From: Sycobia sp. Sy_11
Lineage: Eukaryota > Arthropoda > Insecta > Hymenoptera > Epichrysomallidae
Direction of reading: 5' to 3'
DNA length: 64,000 bases
Assembly: GCA_018907035.1 (NCBI GenBank)
Contig: JACCIC010000142.1
Coordinates: forward strand, 558,001 to 622,000
How positions within the stretch are numbered: the first letter of the stretch is position 1; each line of letters starts with the position of its first letter. Below are positions 1 through 12,628 of this stretch, piece after piece. The position numbers were made by a program, and so were the translations under genes. Under the pieces are notes generated by a model that ran no database searches, was not told the origin of the DNA, and worked only from the letters and a program-made list of their open reading frames with translations.

Positions 1-269
1 TCGAAGCATTTGATTACAACTCACGGCGTTAATGTTAAATTGATATAAAAAAACAAAATATTCACACAATTTGCAACAAAATAAATTGTAGAATTTAGGA
101 ACTTTTGCTGTTATGTCTTTAAGGGAGATAGAGAGAGAAAGAGAGACGGAGAATGAGAGGGGGAGAAGCTGATTCATTTCCACCTTTACTTCCACCACCT
201 ACACATAAATCTAAACAGGTCTACTATTCTCTTCTCAGTCTACTCTACATCACGTTACTCACGTTACAA

Positions 270-306
<37 letters not shown>

Positions 307-308
307 TT
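270..308. repeat. (CT)n microsatellite
   Basis: Almost pure CT dinucleotide run. Similar CT/GA arrays recur at 2,042-2,080, 4,502-4,554, 4,779-4,818 and 32,377-32,417. Confidence 0.95.
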
Positions 309-718
309 CAATGACTGCCAGGGATATTACAGGAAGCTCCAAATAAAAGTAAGTTATAAAACAATTCAATAATAATCTTTCTTATTTCTCTAATATACAA
401 ACTAAAACCTTTATCGAAGAGGTGCGTGGTACTCCGAAAGAAGGACCTCACGAAACCTCCTTTATCTAAAATTCTTTTTTTTTCGTTTATTGAAGCCAAC
501 TATCTAGACGAGCTCGAATCCAGCTCCTTTTCTTTTATGAAAAGTATCTGCAGTAAGTTTGCACAGCCTAGTGCCAACAATTAGTTAGAAACAGTTAGAG
601 CGAAATGAAGGAAATAGAAATACAAGAGCAAGGTGTCCCAGCTATTGTAGGAAACTCCAGGCTGAAAAACCAATTTATATAATATTTTGATATAATATTC
701 CATATTATTGGAATTTAC

Positions 719-917
719 ATCTTATTTGTATGTATTCCTTCTGCATCAATGTAAGCGACTTCCTCAATTGCTGTCGGTACTAGTAGATGAGGCTCTACAT
801 CTATTTCTTCGATACTAGAGCTGCTACTATTATCTGTACATATAGACACTGTATATATACAGACTGCAATAGCAGCTGGCCACATAGAGTCGGCGTGGCA
901 GACCAGGTATACCACTG
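719..917 (-). CDS. unc80: internal exon of a large host gene, probably unc80 (fourth exon in gene order)
   Basis: 199-nt open stretch on the minus strand. A TTTTAG acceptor precedes position 917 and a GTAAAT donor follows position 719. It starts with 2 nt that complete the codon left by the exon at 21,804-22,058 and ends in phase 2. The translation starts around VVYLVCHADSMWP and ends with an acidic, hydrophobic stretch (IEEIDVEPHLLVPT) without stops, unlike the surrounding AT-rich DNA. UNC80 is a large neuronal scaffold of the NALCN channel complex. The assignment rests on recall of the neighbouring exons, not on a distinctive motif in this one. The exon itself is well supported by splice sites, phase and composition; the next exon lies outside the window. 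Confidence 0.6.
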
Positions 918-2042
918 CTAAAATTTATTTTATATGAAAAAATTTATTTATGTGATTATAAGATAATCACAAGCTAATGCAGAAAAAAAATTATGGAGAA
1001 AAGTTTAAAAGCTCCGACAAGAGATCCGCTGAAAAATTCTACGATTATAGGAATATAGGATTCAACAAGGATTTTTCAAAAATGTTGATTGTAGAAAAGA
1101 ATCATATAAATAAAACACATAATATAAAATATATATTTTGGTAAGATCTACAAATATTGTTTTATAAACAACTATTTTGAATTATAATAAATATATATTT
1201 AAATTTATTAACTGATTTAATTGATACAATTTTTTTAATTCACAAGAAAAATCATTCATTGCATAAAAAGCGTTTATTTAAATTTGCTAAATGAGATTAA
1301 CTTTCTTTAATACATTTAATTTTATAAGCATATCCTTAATTTTAATATTGGATTTGTTAAAAATAAAAATATTTCAAAACTTTTCTCATCAGTTGCATCC
1401 AAGATTATCAGTTTTCCAGTTATCATATTTTCAAAGAGATTATTAACATTTATAGTTATATATGTAAATTTTGAAACGCGGAGATTTTGCGTTTGAAATT
1501 GAGTTACGTTACGCTGCCTACATTACAAATATAGTCTTGTGTGTGTTGGTATAAATATATATATTCATATAATACATAAGCATAATATGTAAATATAATT
1601 ATTCTTCTTGTGTACACATGTAATTAATATCATAATATAATATATATAGTAGGATAATATAGTTGAAGATTAGAAACATGGCCTAAAAAGCTAAGATTCT
1701 TCTGGAACAACCAAACTAATGGGCTACGGACAGAGCTAACGCCAGCAGCTGTGACGTCACGCCCCCCCCCCCCCAACGTCACGCGCTCCTACGTTATCAC
1801 TTCCGGTTATCCTGAACTTTCTTAGATTACAGCGCTAATGTCACGCTACGCCTACCTCTCTTAGCGTTATATACTTTTCTCTCTCATTTTCTCTCTCTTG
1901 CGATAGAGGGAGAAAAAATTATATTGTTCTCTCTCTTTGTTTCTCTTACAGTGCACAGTTTCCTATATCATTGATAGGTACAGTTGCATGACCCCCCCTA
2001 TCATCTAAATATGGGGCAGGGTAGAGGGAGAGAGAGCTATAT

Positions 2043-2082
<40 letters not shown>

Positions 2083-2384
2083 CTACCAGTGCTCTTCACG
2101 ATGCCTTTGTTTAGCCTGACAGTTAGAACTTTTTCCCATAGTTTGGATCAATAATTAGGGACATGAATACTTACATGTATATTATTATGCTCTTCACAGA
2201 TTATCAATGTCAATATTCAATTTGAAATCATTGAATATGCAGCAGATTTTCTTTTTCAAGGTTGATATTTTAAGTAATAAAATTATTACTTATTATTATT
2301 CAATATAAAACTTTCTTATGAAAAGTATATCCATGCACTCATTTATTTATAGCACGGGGCTAGAGTACTATGAAAATATAAGTT
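918..2384. other. intron sequence without recognisable gene
   Basis: AT-rich DNA with a C homopolymer near 1,763-1,774 and a (CT)n array at 2,042-2,080. Neither strand shows a coding-like open frame. Confidence 0.6.
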
Positions 2385-3359
2385 AAAAATTATTTTGACG
2401 TGTACTTGCGGATCCGTCTTTGAAAAGCTTTTTGGTAAACACGGCAATTGTAGATAATAAATTATTTTATTGTTTCCACAAAATATCTATCAATAAAAAA
2501 CTCATATCGTGTCGAAATAATTGAACTCTTACACGTGCAATAACTGAATCATTTATCAAGAAAATTGTTTGAAATCATTTTGAAATCAATTGAAAACCAG
2601 TGTTTCAGTTTCAATTCATTTTGTATCTTCCTTATCACCTGCAGAATCTTATGAAAATACTGAAAATTTTGCTGACAAAGGAAATGTAACGTTTAAAAAA
2701 TGTAATTCAGAATTTGAGTAATGATGATATTTCAAATATTATTACTTTTGCTATCCAGTAAAGATCATAGTGACCGTAGAAGTGATTGATTACATTAAAT
2801 ACAAGATACTGAAATTCAAATATTGAAGAAAAATAATGTAAATTTATTTACTGATAAATATATGTTAAAAATTGATGTATATTTAAAAATCATGATGAAA
2901 AACATTACTGAAGTCTTCATTGTTTCGTAATTTAACTGGACTTACTTATAAAAGTTTGCAATATTTAATCAACTATACATTGATAGGTAGAAATTCTAAA
3001 GACATTGATGTTATATAATATGGACCGGTAGGTAACTTTAATAATTTTTTGTTATTGAATTTTGAGCTATTCATTTACTATATATCAACTCCAAATCGAT
3101 ATTGATGGTGTGTAATTCTTCCAGAAAATAAAGCATTTACGTTGATAAAAATAAATTCAATTATTCAATGTCTTTTCACAAACATAGGTAAATATCCAGC
3201 ATACAATTAATTAATTTTAATTTATTTGATGGACTGAGAACTATCCTTTATTTTGCGTACCGTTTTGCAAAAGATACTCGTCCTCAATATTTCTTAAGTA
3301 TTTGAATTACCATATACTTTTTAAAAACGGGCCCGCAAGTACATGTCAAAATAATTTTT
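2385..3359. mobile_element. non-autonomous inverted-repeat element (MITE-like), 975 bp
   Basis: The left end (AAAAATTATTTTGACGTGTA at 2,385, continuing CTTGCGGA) is repeated inverted at the right end (3,332-3,359) with two mismatches in 28 bases. The interior is AT-rich with no open frame of note. A second, incomplete copy of the right-hand ~215 bp lies at 8,583-8,811, which shows that this is a dispersed family. The terminal-repeat class (Tc1, hAT or other) is not clear, and no target duplication could be fixed. Confidence 0.6.
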
Positions 3360-3959
3360 GAATTATTTTTGCAGCAAACATAAAAAAGAATACGTGCAAA
3401 CAAATATTATTAGGAGCACATGAATAATTAAGCGTATGTGAACATCCCAAAGGACAAATGTATATAATTAATAATTATTTATAAAAGGATTATTATGCAT
3501 ATAATATGTTTTAAAAAATATTATAGCTAAAAATTATTCAAAAACTGAGATAAATTAATAATAACTTAATTATTTAATATTGTTGTTATTACAATGATCA
3601 AATATTAACAATAGAGAAAAATAGGATTGATGATTATTTATATAATTGTTACTGTGGTAATTTTTTTTTTTTTGAGGAGTCTGTGAATGCTATGTATACG
3701 TTTCCAATGTTCGTTCAGCTAGAATAATCCTGGAGAACGGCCACTGGAATATGTGCTACTCGACATAAAACCCATGTCATTACGCACTAAACATATCTCC
3801 GTGTTATTCCACTGACACCAGCCCGGAGCTGTTATTCACATTACTTCAGCGTGAGCGGCAGTTCTTCCGTGTTCCATTGACGGTCAGTCCATTCAGGTCA
3901 TCTCGGTGATCCACCCAGATGCTTGGGTATTATTATAATTTATTATATTATTATTATTA

Positions 3960-4499
3960 TTTGGGCCATGGGTACTTCCACGCATACTTGCACAAGATGG
4001 GCAAAATCGCGGGTCCAAGTTGTATATACTGGATCCGCAAAAGACGATGCCCATCATACATTTTTTATATGCGGGCAGTGGGAGCAGCAGAGGGCGCTAC
4101 TGGGGGAGGACGCTGGAAGGGTTACCCCGCAAGAAATTGTCCCCCTAATTCTCTCCAGCTAGGAAACATGGGAAAGGATTGCCTATTTCGTCGAGGATAT
4201 CCTCAGACGGAATAAGGCGGATCTTCCCTAGATCCTTCTATTTTGCTGGGATATGGTGGCGCCCAAAGGCGAACATCCTGGTCCCCTTCCCGAAGTAATG
4301 CCTAGCGGCGGTTTCCGGGGTGGGGAGTTGAACCAGCGAGAGGAGGTTTCCTCGGTGCATGCCAGCCGACTCCGGCTTGCAGCTCTTTTCAGAGCTGCAG
4401 GAATTAGTCGGGAGAATGCACCGAGGAGGTAGTTTATTAGTGGGTATGCCTTTCTATTGGTGACTCCCAAGAGAGTGTATTGGTGAGTGGAGTATAAAA

Positions 4500-4500
<1 letters not shown>
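3960..4500 (+). mobile_element. 3' end of an R1-clade LINE (C-terminal zinc motif and 3' UTR)
   Basis: Two overlapping frames carry the usual R1-type tail: GHGYFHAYLHKMGK at about 3,965, then in another frame KDDAHHTFFICGQWEQQR and ETWERIAYFVEDILRR. This is the Cys/His-rich segment after the reverse transcriptase, with one frameshift and one stop. About 260 bp of GC-richer 3' UTR follows (4,230-4,500), containing two copies of a CCGAGGAG-type motif, and it ends directly against a (GA)n array. The 5' end is truncated. Several insect R1-clade families insert into microsatellites, which fits the junction. Confidence 0.7.
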
Positions 4501-4501
<1 letters not shown>

Positions 4502-4559
<58 letters not shown>

Positions 4560-4774
4560 CAGTGCAAGAAGAAAAGCGAGAGAGAAAAACGAGATTAGAG
4601 AGTGATAGGAACAATAATAAATAAATTAAAGTATTGTAATGAAGATAGAACAGAGAGAAGACTATAAGTATGTGGTACAGAAAAAAGTAAATAGAGAGAA
4701 GGATGCGAAAGAGAGCTTAAGAATTGTAGAAAAATAGAGAGCAATAGAAGAATGGCGAGAAAGAAGACGAGAAA

Positions 4775-4818
<44 letters not shown>
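4502..4818. repeat. (GA)n microsatellites
   Basis: Two long GA arrays (about 4,502-4,554 and 4,779-4,818) with purine-rich sequence between them. Long Leu/Ser open frames read on the minus strand here are artefacts of the repeat. Confidence 0.9.
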
Positions 4819-4820
<2 letters not shown>

Positions 4821-5459
4821 AAGACAGAGAGTGTGTGGGTGAAGATGAGAGGTGAGAGTGCCAGCACCTTTCCTTGTGTCCTCGCGGGCGAGCAATAGGA
4901 TTGGCATTCGTTGCGACCAGACGCGTTGAAGGCGACTCCCACGGGAGTGAGTATTTAACAAATGTTGATGGCATTTTATGAAAGTTATAAATTTTTCGCT
5001 TTGTGAACAGACCAGTGTTGTGGTGTAGTAGATTCGTACGTAGTAACAGAAATTATGATTTCAAATGCAAATGTAGAATTAAATTTATTATAATAAATAC
5101 GCCTCGAATATAACGAAATTTGAAAACTATATTTTTTTTGTTTTTCTACCTTATTTCATTTCCTTCTTTTTTGAAATTCAAATCTGGCTATCAGAGTGTT
5201 TATTTTTCCATTCATAGACTGGCGGAGCCCCCTCGTGAGATTATCGAGGGAATTGATGAGGTATATAAAAAAATATTTTCGTTTGTGTGAGCGATTCGGT
5301 TTAAAATAAAATGACTAGATTATTGAAATGTTTCATCGCATCACAATATATCTATATATATTGTAACTACATACTAATATAGTATTGTCTACTACATACG
5401 TAAGTACGTTAAAGCTCATAGTTCTCAGCTATGAGCTTCAGCCCCGGATATTGAGTGCC

Positions 5460-8020
5460 CTCGAGGGTATGTACCTGTCTTCGACCATCGTCCAGGCTAG
5501 ACCTCTCACATCCAGCTGAGCCACGAAATAGGGATGCATCTTATGAAGCTTAATAAGGTTCTGTATGCACCTCGGGGGAGGATAGTGCTAATCGATGATG
5601 ATTCCAATGCCAGGCCCCCCTGTGAATTTCTGATCGCACCGACAACGAGGGAATTGAAAAAATTTATAGCGCACTGGAATCTCAGGATCGCCAATGTGCC
5701 AGGTATAGTATCACTACCGTCTCCATCATAATTGGAGAAGGAAATATGGACATAACTTTTGTTTCCATGTATCTCGAAACACGCGCAGGATTGGCTGTCA
5801 AAGAATTGCAAATCTAGGAGATAAACTAAAGCGATCAACGCATAAGGCGAACTGGGATACCTTCTGCGCTGTATTAGAGGAAGAATTGGATGAGGTGCCT
5901 AATCATTTAGTCCCATATCATACCTATCAGGCAGGATTTGCTCAATATATACAACTCGTGCGTGAAATTTTCAGTCTTCTCCAATGAGTGGAAGGCTGGC
6001 CAGTCGGTCAGAATTAGAAAAGGAGAAGAGAATGAGATTGAGGACCCTGCATCCTTCAGATCCATTTGTCTATTGCTAAGACTAGGTAAAGTCCTCGAAG
6101 ATGTGATACTGAACAAATTACATAAGATCATAGAAACACAATTATCTCCAAGACAATTCGGTTTTAGGAGAGGGCGATCCACAGAGGATCTCATAGTTCA
6201 GTTGCCATAGTTCAGTGAGTCTATAAGTGAATCATACAGAAAATATATTGTAGCAATATTTCTGGACATAATTAGCGGCTTTGATAACGTACGGTGGCCC
6301 GCTGTACTGATATCGTTGAAAAGCAAAGCGTGTCCCAGGGGTCTCTACAATCTAATAAGAGATTACCTAAAGGGTCGTCGAGTCCTCATATGAGATGGCT
6401 TTTAGGGACTACAGATTCAGGTCAGAATGCCCGCAGGGATCCATACTTGGCCCAACACTGTGGAACCTTGTCTTTGTGTCCTTGATCCTCTTCATTGGCA
6501 GCTCGCAAAAGTAGGATGTGAGGTCGTCGCTTCGGCCGATGACATCGCAGTTCTGGTGAAGGGAAACTCACGTAGAGAGGTAGACAGGATTGCTCAGAGT
6601 TACATTGAAGAAATGAAAACCTGGTGTCGCCTCAATAAAATGAGGCTGGCCTCTCAAAAATGTGGAATGTTGTTACTGAGAAGCCACGTTCACCCAAAAG
6701 TCATCCCTCTTATAAAGATCGGCGATATAAGGGCGAAGAGATTAAAAAGCGTGAGATCCTTGGAATTCCGTGAACATCTGAAAATTGGTTGCCATTAGAA
6801 GCGGCACAATCAACATGTGTAAATTTGTTTAACAGGATCGTATGCCTGGCAAAATGGGAATGGGACCTTATATTTAAGGCGCTTAGTACTAGCTATACCG
6901 GTCTGCTCATATCTATCTGTATATACGCCGCGCCAGGTGGACACGAGTTGCTGTGTGTTGAACAGTAGAGAAAGTTGTCAAGTACTTAAAGACATGCGCT
7001 CTTTAGAGTCACCGGTGCGTACAGAATCACCTTGACAGACGCTCTAGCAGTTACAGCGGACAAAATCCCCATCGTGCTGGAAAGCAGTCGTAGATAGGAA
7101 CTGTACGCAACTACGCAAAAATGCAGCAACACTTGAGGACCAACGTTGTACCGCGCGAGAGATATCGGAAAGATATTTCTTATCCCTGATTATCCCAGAT
7201 TTCTTGCCCGTCATTCAGATGAATGACTGGCAAGAAATCTGGGATAACTCGGCAAAAGGTAGGCTGACACTTTCTTACCTACCTAGTGTCAGAAATAGGA
7301 TAGGGGCAGATTATAATGAATAATCGACAATAATCAATATTTATTATCTAAATGAAATAAATATTAAACAGTGTTGGCTAAACTATACATTTTTTTCAAA
7401 AGAAACAAAATATGATTTACAATTTTTCACAGATTTACGCAACTCTAATTAATTCGTTTTGCACGTCGAGCGCTCCCGAACGTTGCTCAAATTCCACGAA
7501 CTGCACCGCAGGAGCCGCAGTTAACACATTGACGGCAAAACACATTATTCTCGTGCAGATACATTCCTGTTACAAGCTACTGGTTCACACATGTACGTAC
7601 TTACAACCTGTAATGCGCCCAATTACCTGCTGGGCTTTGGAAAAATTTCGAGGTTTCCCCGCACTCAATTTCAAACATTCAAATTATATATAATATTAGT
7701 CCATCAACACCAATGATACTATCTAGTTTACAGACAAAAGGTAGTCTGACACATTCCTACCTACCTAGTGTTAGAAATAGGATTAGGGCGGATTCGATCG
7801 GGTCGTCACAATTGCTAATCCAATTTCTCATTGGCCATGGAGACTTCGGGTCATATCTCTCTCACTTCCATCTGATAGAAAGCGATACATGCTCATATGA
7901 GGAGGCGAATACACCAGAGTACGTCCTGCCCGTCTGACCCAAATATGTCCCACATATACAGCGCTTGAAGAAGTAGCAAAATTAGTCCTACAGACCAGCG
8001 AGTCGATTGAAGCAATTAAG
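5460..8020 (+). pseudogene. degraded R1-clade LINE, ORF2 (endonuclease end, reverse transcriptase, C-terminal domain)
   Basis: Reading through several frames, the order is: an endonuclease-to-RT linker (KRSTHKANWDTF, ~5,840); RT (FRSICLLLRLGKVLEDVI, ~6,055; QFGFRRGRSTEDLI, ~6,155; FLDIISGFDNVRWPAV, ~6,260); an RT core where the usual YADD reads SADD (~6,535); MRLASQKCG (~6,640); the thumb region GAYRITLTDALAVTADK (~7,015); and a C-terminal stretch GHGDFGSYLSHFHLI with TPEYVL (~7,840-7,925). Such proteins copy LINE RNA at a nicked target site. At least six frameshifts or stops make this copy dead. The 3' part is interrupted: a 62-bp segment at 7,250-7,311 recurs at 7,733-7,794 with ~420 bp of unrelated AT-rich DNA between. 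Confidence 0.75.
7191..7246. repeat. near-perfect 26-bp snap-back palindrome inside the LINE
   Basis: Arms 7,191-7,216 and 7,221-7,246 are inverted copies with one mismatch and a 4-base AGAT loop. The right arm is in the expected LINE coding position, so the left arm is the inverted duplicate. Confidence 0.9.
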
Positions 8021-8582
8021 AAATGACTTAGGAACCTAAATAGGTAGGTAAGGAACTGACAGTTTGAAATTGATGGTAGATTATGTTCAGTATTATTTTA
8101 AAATTACTTTATACAAAAAATAAAATCAGGGATGTATGGTGTATTGGACATTCTATCATTTAAAAGCTTTTCTCTATAATGTATTGTATTTATTTTCAAT
8201 AACTTAAAATTTACACAGTTACATATAATGATTCTTCATTCTTAAAACAAAGTTATAGCCTAAGATAGTCAAGAAATGAAATTATATGATTATATTCAAT
8301 TATGTCTATTGACTATAATCAATATTCAATTATTGATTGACTATTCATTTCAATATTCACTATTGAATATATTGAATATATTGAATATATTGAATTCAAA
8401 TTTTATATTAATAAAAAAAAGTATTGAAATCTATTCACATAGTCAAGTATATGTAAATAGGAATGAGTACCAATTCAAGATTCAAAAATATCCTATGAAT
8501 ATTATTTTACCGAAAACCTAGTTTGTTTCAAAATATCTAACCATATAAAATTATACTGGAGCCATATTATAACAATATTTAG

Positions 8583-8811
8583 GCTGATAAAAATAAATTC
8601 AATTATTCAATGTCTTTTCACAAACATTTGTATATATATAACCTACAATGAATTAATTTTAATTCATTCGGTGGACTAGGAACTATAGTTTGATTTGCGT
8701 ACTGCTCTCCAAAAGATACTAGTGCTCAATATTTCTTAACCATTAAATTATCATTTAATGTTAACTTCAACTTCAAAGATGAACCCGCAAGTACATCTCA
8801 AAATAATTTTT
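8583..8811 (+). mobile_element. partial second copy of the MITE-like element
   Basis: Matches 3,144-3,359 along its length, starting with an almost identical ~40-base block and ending in the same terminal repeat (CCCGCAAGTACATCTCAAAA). The left half of the element is missing or too diverged to see. Confidence 0.65.
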
Positions 8812-8934
8812 AAATTATATGTTTGTACTACTATATTCTCCCGTTATGAATAAGTAAGTGCATAGGTACACTTTTAAAAAACTTTTTTTAAAAATAAAAA
8901 TAAGTAACAATTTCGAAAATTACATAAAGTGGCA

Positions 8935-9050
8935 GTCATACATATTATGTTGGTCTGGCGTTGTCCTGATGGAACACTACACCCTTTCTGTTGGCCAATT
9001 GTGAACACTTCAGCTCGATAGCCTGCTTCAAATTTGTTGTTGTAAAGAAA
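8935..9050 (-). pseudogene. mariner transposase fragment
   Basis: The minus strand reads LKQAIELKCSQLANRKGV followed by VFHQDNARP, the block around the second catalytic aspartate of mariner DD34D transposases. Only about 35 codons survive; flanks are AT-rich and no terminal repeats are visible. It is a dead fragment. Confidence 0.75.
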
Positions 9051-10150
9051 CATTTTTGCTAATTTTTTTCAACGATATTTCATTTATTCGCTTTTACTAA
9101 ATAGATAGTTGGCTGTACTAATTGCTATTATTAAAACTAAGAAATATATATTTAAGTGCAGTTGCTGGTTCCTATAAAATGAGTTTAGTGATTTATACTA
9201 AACCATTAAGTAGATTTAACTATAATGCCTTTGAACTAACTAAATATTTAGTTAGATCTACTAAATATTATTTTTACATTTTATTCTTTCTTGTATCAAT
9301 GAAATATTCATTTAAGTTAACTATATATATTTTACTAATTCATTTTACTAAATATTTCATAGAAGTAACTAATCTTCATTTCATTGTATTATAGACCCTT
9401 ATATGAAGTCACTTTTTCTTTTAATAAACATATTTTCTTTACAGTTCCTGTAATATTAATTTTATTTTTCAGCAATCTTTAAGAAAGTACGTGATTTTTA
9501 TAAATGCCTTCGTAACCACTTGTAAATTTAAATACATATGGGGCATTTGTATAATTTTAACGTCCCAATACACCATTTATCTCCGCAGATGGTTGAGAAT
9601 AACAATCAAATAGATTGCAAAGATTTTTATTAATTAAAAAAAGGATTGTATATTTAAATACTAAAACTATGCCGTAAAATAATATTAATTGTGATTATAT
9701 ATTTAAAAATATAATATTGAATTGCCATCGTATTTACGGTCACCTAATACCAATACCCTATATTCGATATACATAATACCCTGTATATTTGTAAAATATT
9801 TCGGTGCAATAATATATATTTGAAAATTGCATCAAACAATACTTTTTATAAAGTATAGTTAATTTTCATGAATTTTGTTTATAAGAGTATATGTTTAATT
9901 ATAATTAGAAGTCTTATAACAATTTATAATTTATTAATGATTTTTATTATAATGCACTGTATGATAGTCGCGATTGATCACAAGATGAAGTGACACAAAT
10001 TTCCGAGAAAATTCAAAGCACTCGAAACATCGGAGATCTCCAAATCCTTCTTTTTTCAATTTTCTCTCGTCGCCAAGACTCTAGTCAATGCAGATCAAGG
10101 CACATAATAATACTTTAATTGTACTTTTGTCGACTGCTTATATACAAATT
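9051..10150. other. AT-rich sequence, no gene seen
   Basis: Contains loosely repeated CTAAATATTTAGTTA-type stretches around 9,200-9,360, but no recognisable protein, RNA or element ends. Confidence 0.6.
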
Positions 10151-10159
10151 TAGAAATAT

Positions 10160-10690
10160 TTTTGCATTGGTCTTACAGTCCAATCAAATCAATCGAAAAC
10201 AATACGTAACAATACGTCACCCCCGTAGACTAATCTGAAAATTAGCTAAAATATTAGCTGAAAAAATGTTGTTAGTAAAGTTCAATCCGGCTGTCCCCAA
10301 CACCCTTACCTAATTGAAGATCCAGTCCTTTTTTCTTTTTTTTAACGTTTCGAACTTGCTACGGCTCCTCATCAGGGATTAAACTAAACCTTATATTCTA
10401 ATGTATATATACCTTATCCCCACTACCATTTCATAAATTAAATCTAAATTCTCCCTCTACACAAATTGTTCAAAATCAATTAATTGAATAAGGAATGATC
10501 AAGACAATAATTTTGCCTCTGTTAATATCAATTCGTGCATTTTTTTTTTGGACTGGATCTACAATTAGGTAAAGGTGTTGGGGACAGTCAGTTTTCACTT
10601 TATTAACAAAATTTTTTCAGCTAATATTTTTTTTTAAGATTAGTCTACGGGGGCGACTGTATACAAGGACAGTCTGACTGTCATTATAAT
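10160..10690. mobile_element. internally deleted, folded-back Penelope-like element (PLE)
   Basis: The left part (GTCTTACAGTCCAATC, then CGTAGACTAATCTGAAAATT and CCCTTACCTAATTG) returns in inverted order at 10,567-10,690 (CAATTAGGTAAAGG, GATTAGTCTACGGG, GACAGTCTGACTGTC). Between the arms is a short piece homologous to PLE coding sequence at ~53,520-53,570, so the element lost almost all of its reverse transcriptase. A hammerhead-like motif lies inside the left arm. PLEs often carry terminal repeats in inverted orientation. Confidence 0.7.
10347..10375 (-). ncRNA. hammerhead-like motif of a PLE terminal repeat (degenerate stem II)
   Basis: On the minus strand CTGATGAG is followed after 15 nt by CGAAAC, the two conserved halves of the hammerhead core. 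The intervening stem II is poorly paired here. The same spot in sister copies (52,947-52,975 and 26,146-26,174) has fully paired stems. Hammerheads are known in PLE terminal repeats. Activity of this copy is doubtful. Confidence 0.55.
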
Positions 10691-11862
10691 TTATAATTTA
10701 ATTTTTATTTTTATTATTTTTCTGTATTGATGTATTAATGTGTGACGTCTGGGCATTTTTACCCTTCCGTACACGGTACTCTTTATTTTTACTACATACG
10801 TGTATTAATTCAATACACATATGCACCTATTGTTCTGGGCAGTTTTGAGCCTGGAGTTGCCTCCACTAGCTCGGGAATGCCTAGTCGATTGCTTAATGGC
10901 AACTAACAATAAGATGATGGATTTTTATGGAGGTTATGAAACCCTATGCTAGTTTTACATAGGTCAGAGTCCAAGGCTCTATTTGGATGCAATTTCCTCT
11001 TCTTTCGAAGGGGAAACTGAATCCGCCTCAGCCTACCGACCTATTTCTCTAGTTACTAAGGATGTATGGCTGATAAACTAGGGGGATGTTCAGTCCTACC
11101 ACATAGGAGGACCAGACACTTCCCCGGAAAAAGAAGATTGAAAGAAAAGGGAGAGAGAGAAATATTAGATTTTTTATTTTTTAAATAATAATGAATTTTA
11201 TTTCTTACTTGATTACGGTGACAGAGAGAGGAAATACGGGAGATTTCTTGATTAAACGCTGCTGACTGAAAATTGCTGACTGAATGAATTTTGTGGAAAA
11301 ATCGGGGCTTTATATACCCGATTTTTCCATGATCATCCGCAATCCTTCCCTCTGCTCCTCGTTTTTATAGCTTTTTTATTACATTGTTTACTTTGTTTAT
11401 TTGTAGCCTTAATACTAGTATAAACAATTAAATTTTAGCATAATCATTCGTAATAATTTTTGTCTTAAGTATTTGTTGTATTAGAAATGTAATTCAATTT
11501 TTTCAAGTGTTAGTTTTACTATAAAATAAACATTGAAAATTGTACACTAGCGCATCGCTAATGTACACATTTCGTTACCTATGAGACCTTCATCGGAGAA
11601 ACATACGCTTCTGACGTATGATCTTGCGCAAGCCAACGTCTTATTTCGGCGGTATTATGAAATTGTTTTTCCTCGCCCAAATAAGATGATGACATGTTAG
11701 ATGAAATATGGTCATTTTAGTTTCGATTCTTATTCTACAAAACTTTATTTATATATATATACATATTTATTTAATAATATATTATTATATTATATATTTT
11801 TCTTTATAAATGTATATATATATATTTTATGTGTTAGTATATATTATGTTTATATATATACA

Positions 11863-11900
<38 letters not shown>
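10691..11900. other. no gene seen; GC-richer block and start of a (TA)n tract
   Basis: A ~250-bp GC-richer block (10,850-11,110) ends at a purine run. It has no coding frame or element ends that I recognise. From 11,745 the sequence turns into TA-rich DNA leading into the Gypsy LTR remnant. Confidence 0.5.
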
Positions 11901-11907
<7 letters not shown>

Positions 11908-11915
<8 letters not shown>

Positions 11916-11965
11916 CTTTACCATTATATATTATTTTTAAACTCTAGTTTACATTTATACGTATG

Positions 11966-12009
<44 letters not shown>

Positions 12010-12059
12010 CAATGTTTAAATTAATATTATTTTATTAAAATTATTAGCTCGCTGTTACA
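11908..12059 (-). repeat. 3' LTR remnant of the Gypsy-class element
   Basis: Shared almost base for base with 20,405-20,560: TATCTTTACCATTATATATT, then a (TA)n tract, then a block ending GCTCGCTGTTACA. Homology stops exactly at ACA on both copies, as expected for an LTR edge. The other edge is lost in TA-rich sequence, so the LTR length is unknown. Confidence 0.6.
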
Positions 12060-12628
12060 CCCCTTGCGTAAGACGGTTGTTAGAAGTATGAAAACAATCG
12101 TTCGCATCAGTTAAGGTAATGCGGCGTTAAATAGTATACATGTGACAAAAAGTATAAAAAATTTTTTTTTATTTTTCCTCCCCATTCGATCTTTGCATTT
12201 GCCCAGAGCAATGTGTCTGTGAACGAGGGAAAACCTAAGGAAAGAAAACCCAGTGGGAAAAAATCTCCATAGGAAAACCTCGTTCGAAGATGCGTGGGTT
12301 CACATGATTCTTTGTATCGCAACTTACTCTACTTACATTAATACATGCGAAGTTTCATGCGAAATTCGATATCTGGTAATTATGGAAATAGGAAATTTAC
12401 TCTTATTGTTTTGTCTAATTCTGAAAAGTCGCGTGAGTTGAGGATTTATTTTTATGGTTTTGCAGAAAAAAATGTTTGTTTTTCTTTTGTCTCGTCGATA
12501 GTGGTTAGTACTGGTTCTGGCTTGGGTTCCGGTTCTGGCTCTGGTTGAGCGATCATTTCGTAACTGTTTCTTTCCTCTTGTTTCGTCGATGGTTATTTGA
12601 GAGATATGGAGAAGTGTGTGGCTGTGCT

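Noticed and set aside
308..499. Minus-strand frame (KGGFVRSFFRSTTHLFD) as a fifth exon of the unc80-like gene.
   Set aside because: None of its possible acceptors joins in phase with the exon at 719-917 without an early stop, and no good donor follows.
4228..4974. Long Leu/Ser-rich minus-strand open frames.
   Set aside because: They read through (GA)n arrays; composition alone keeps them open.
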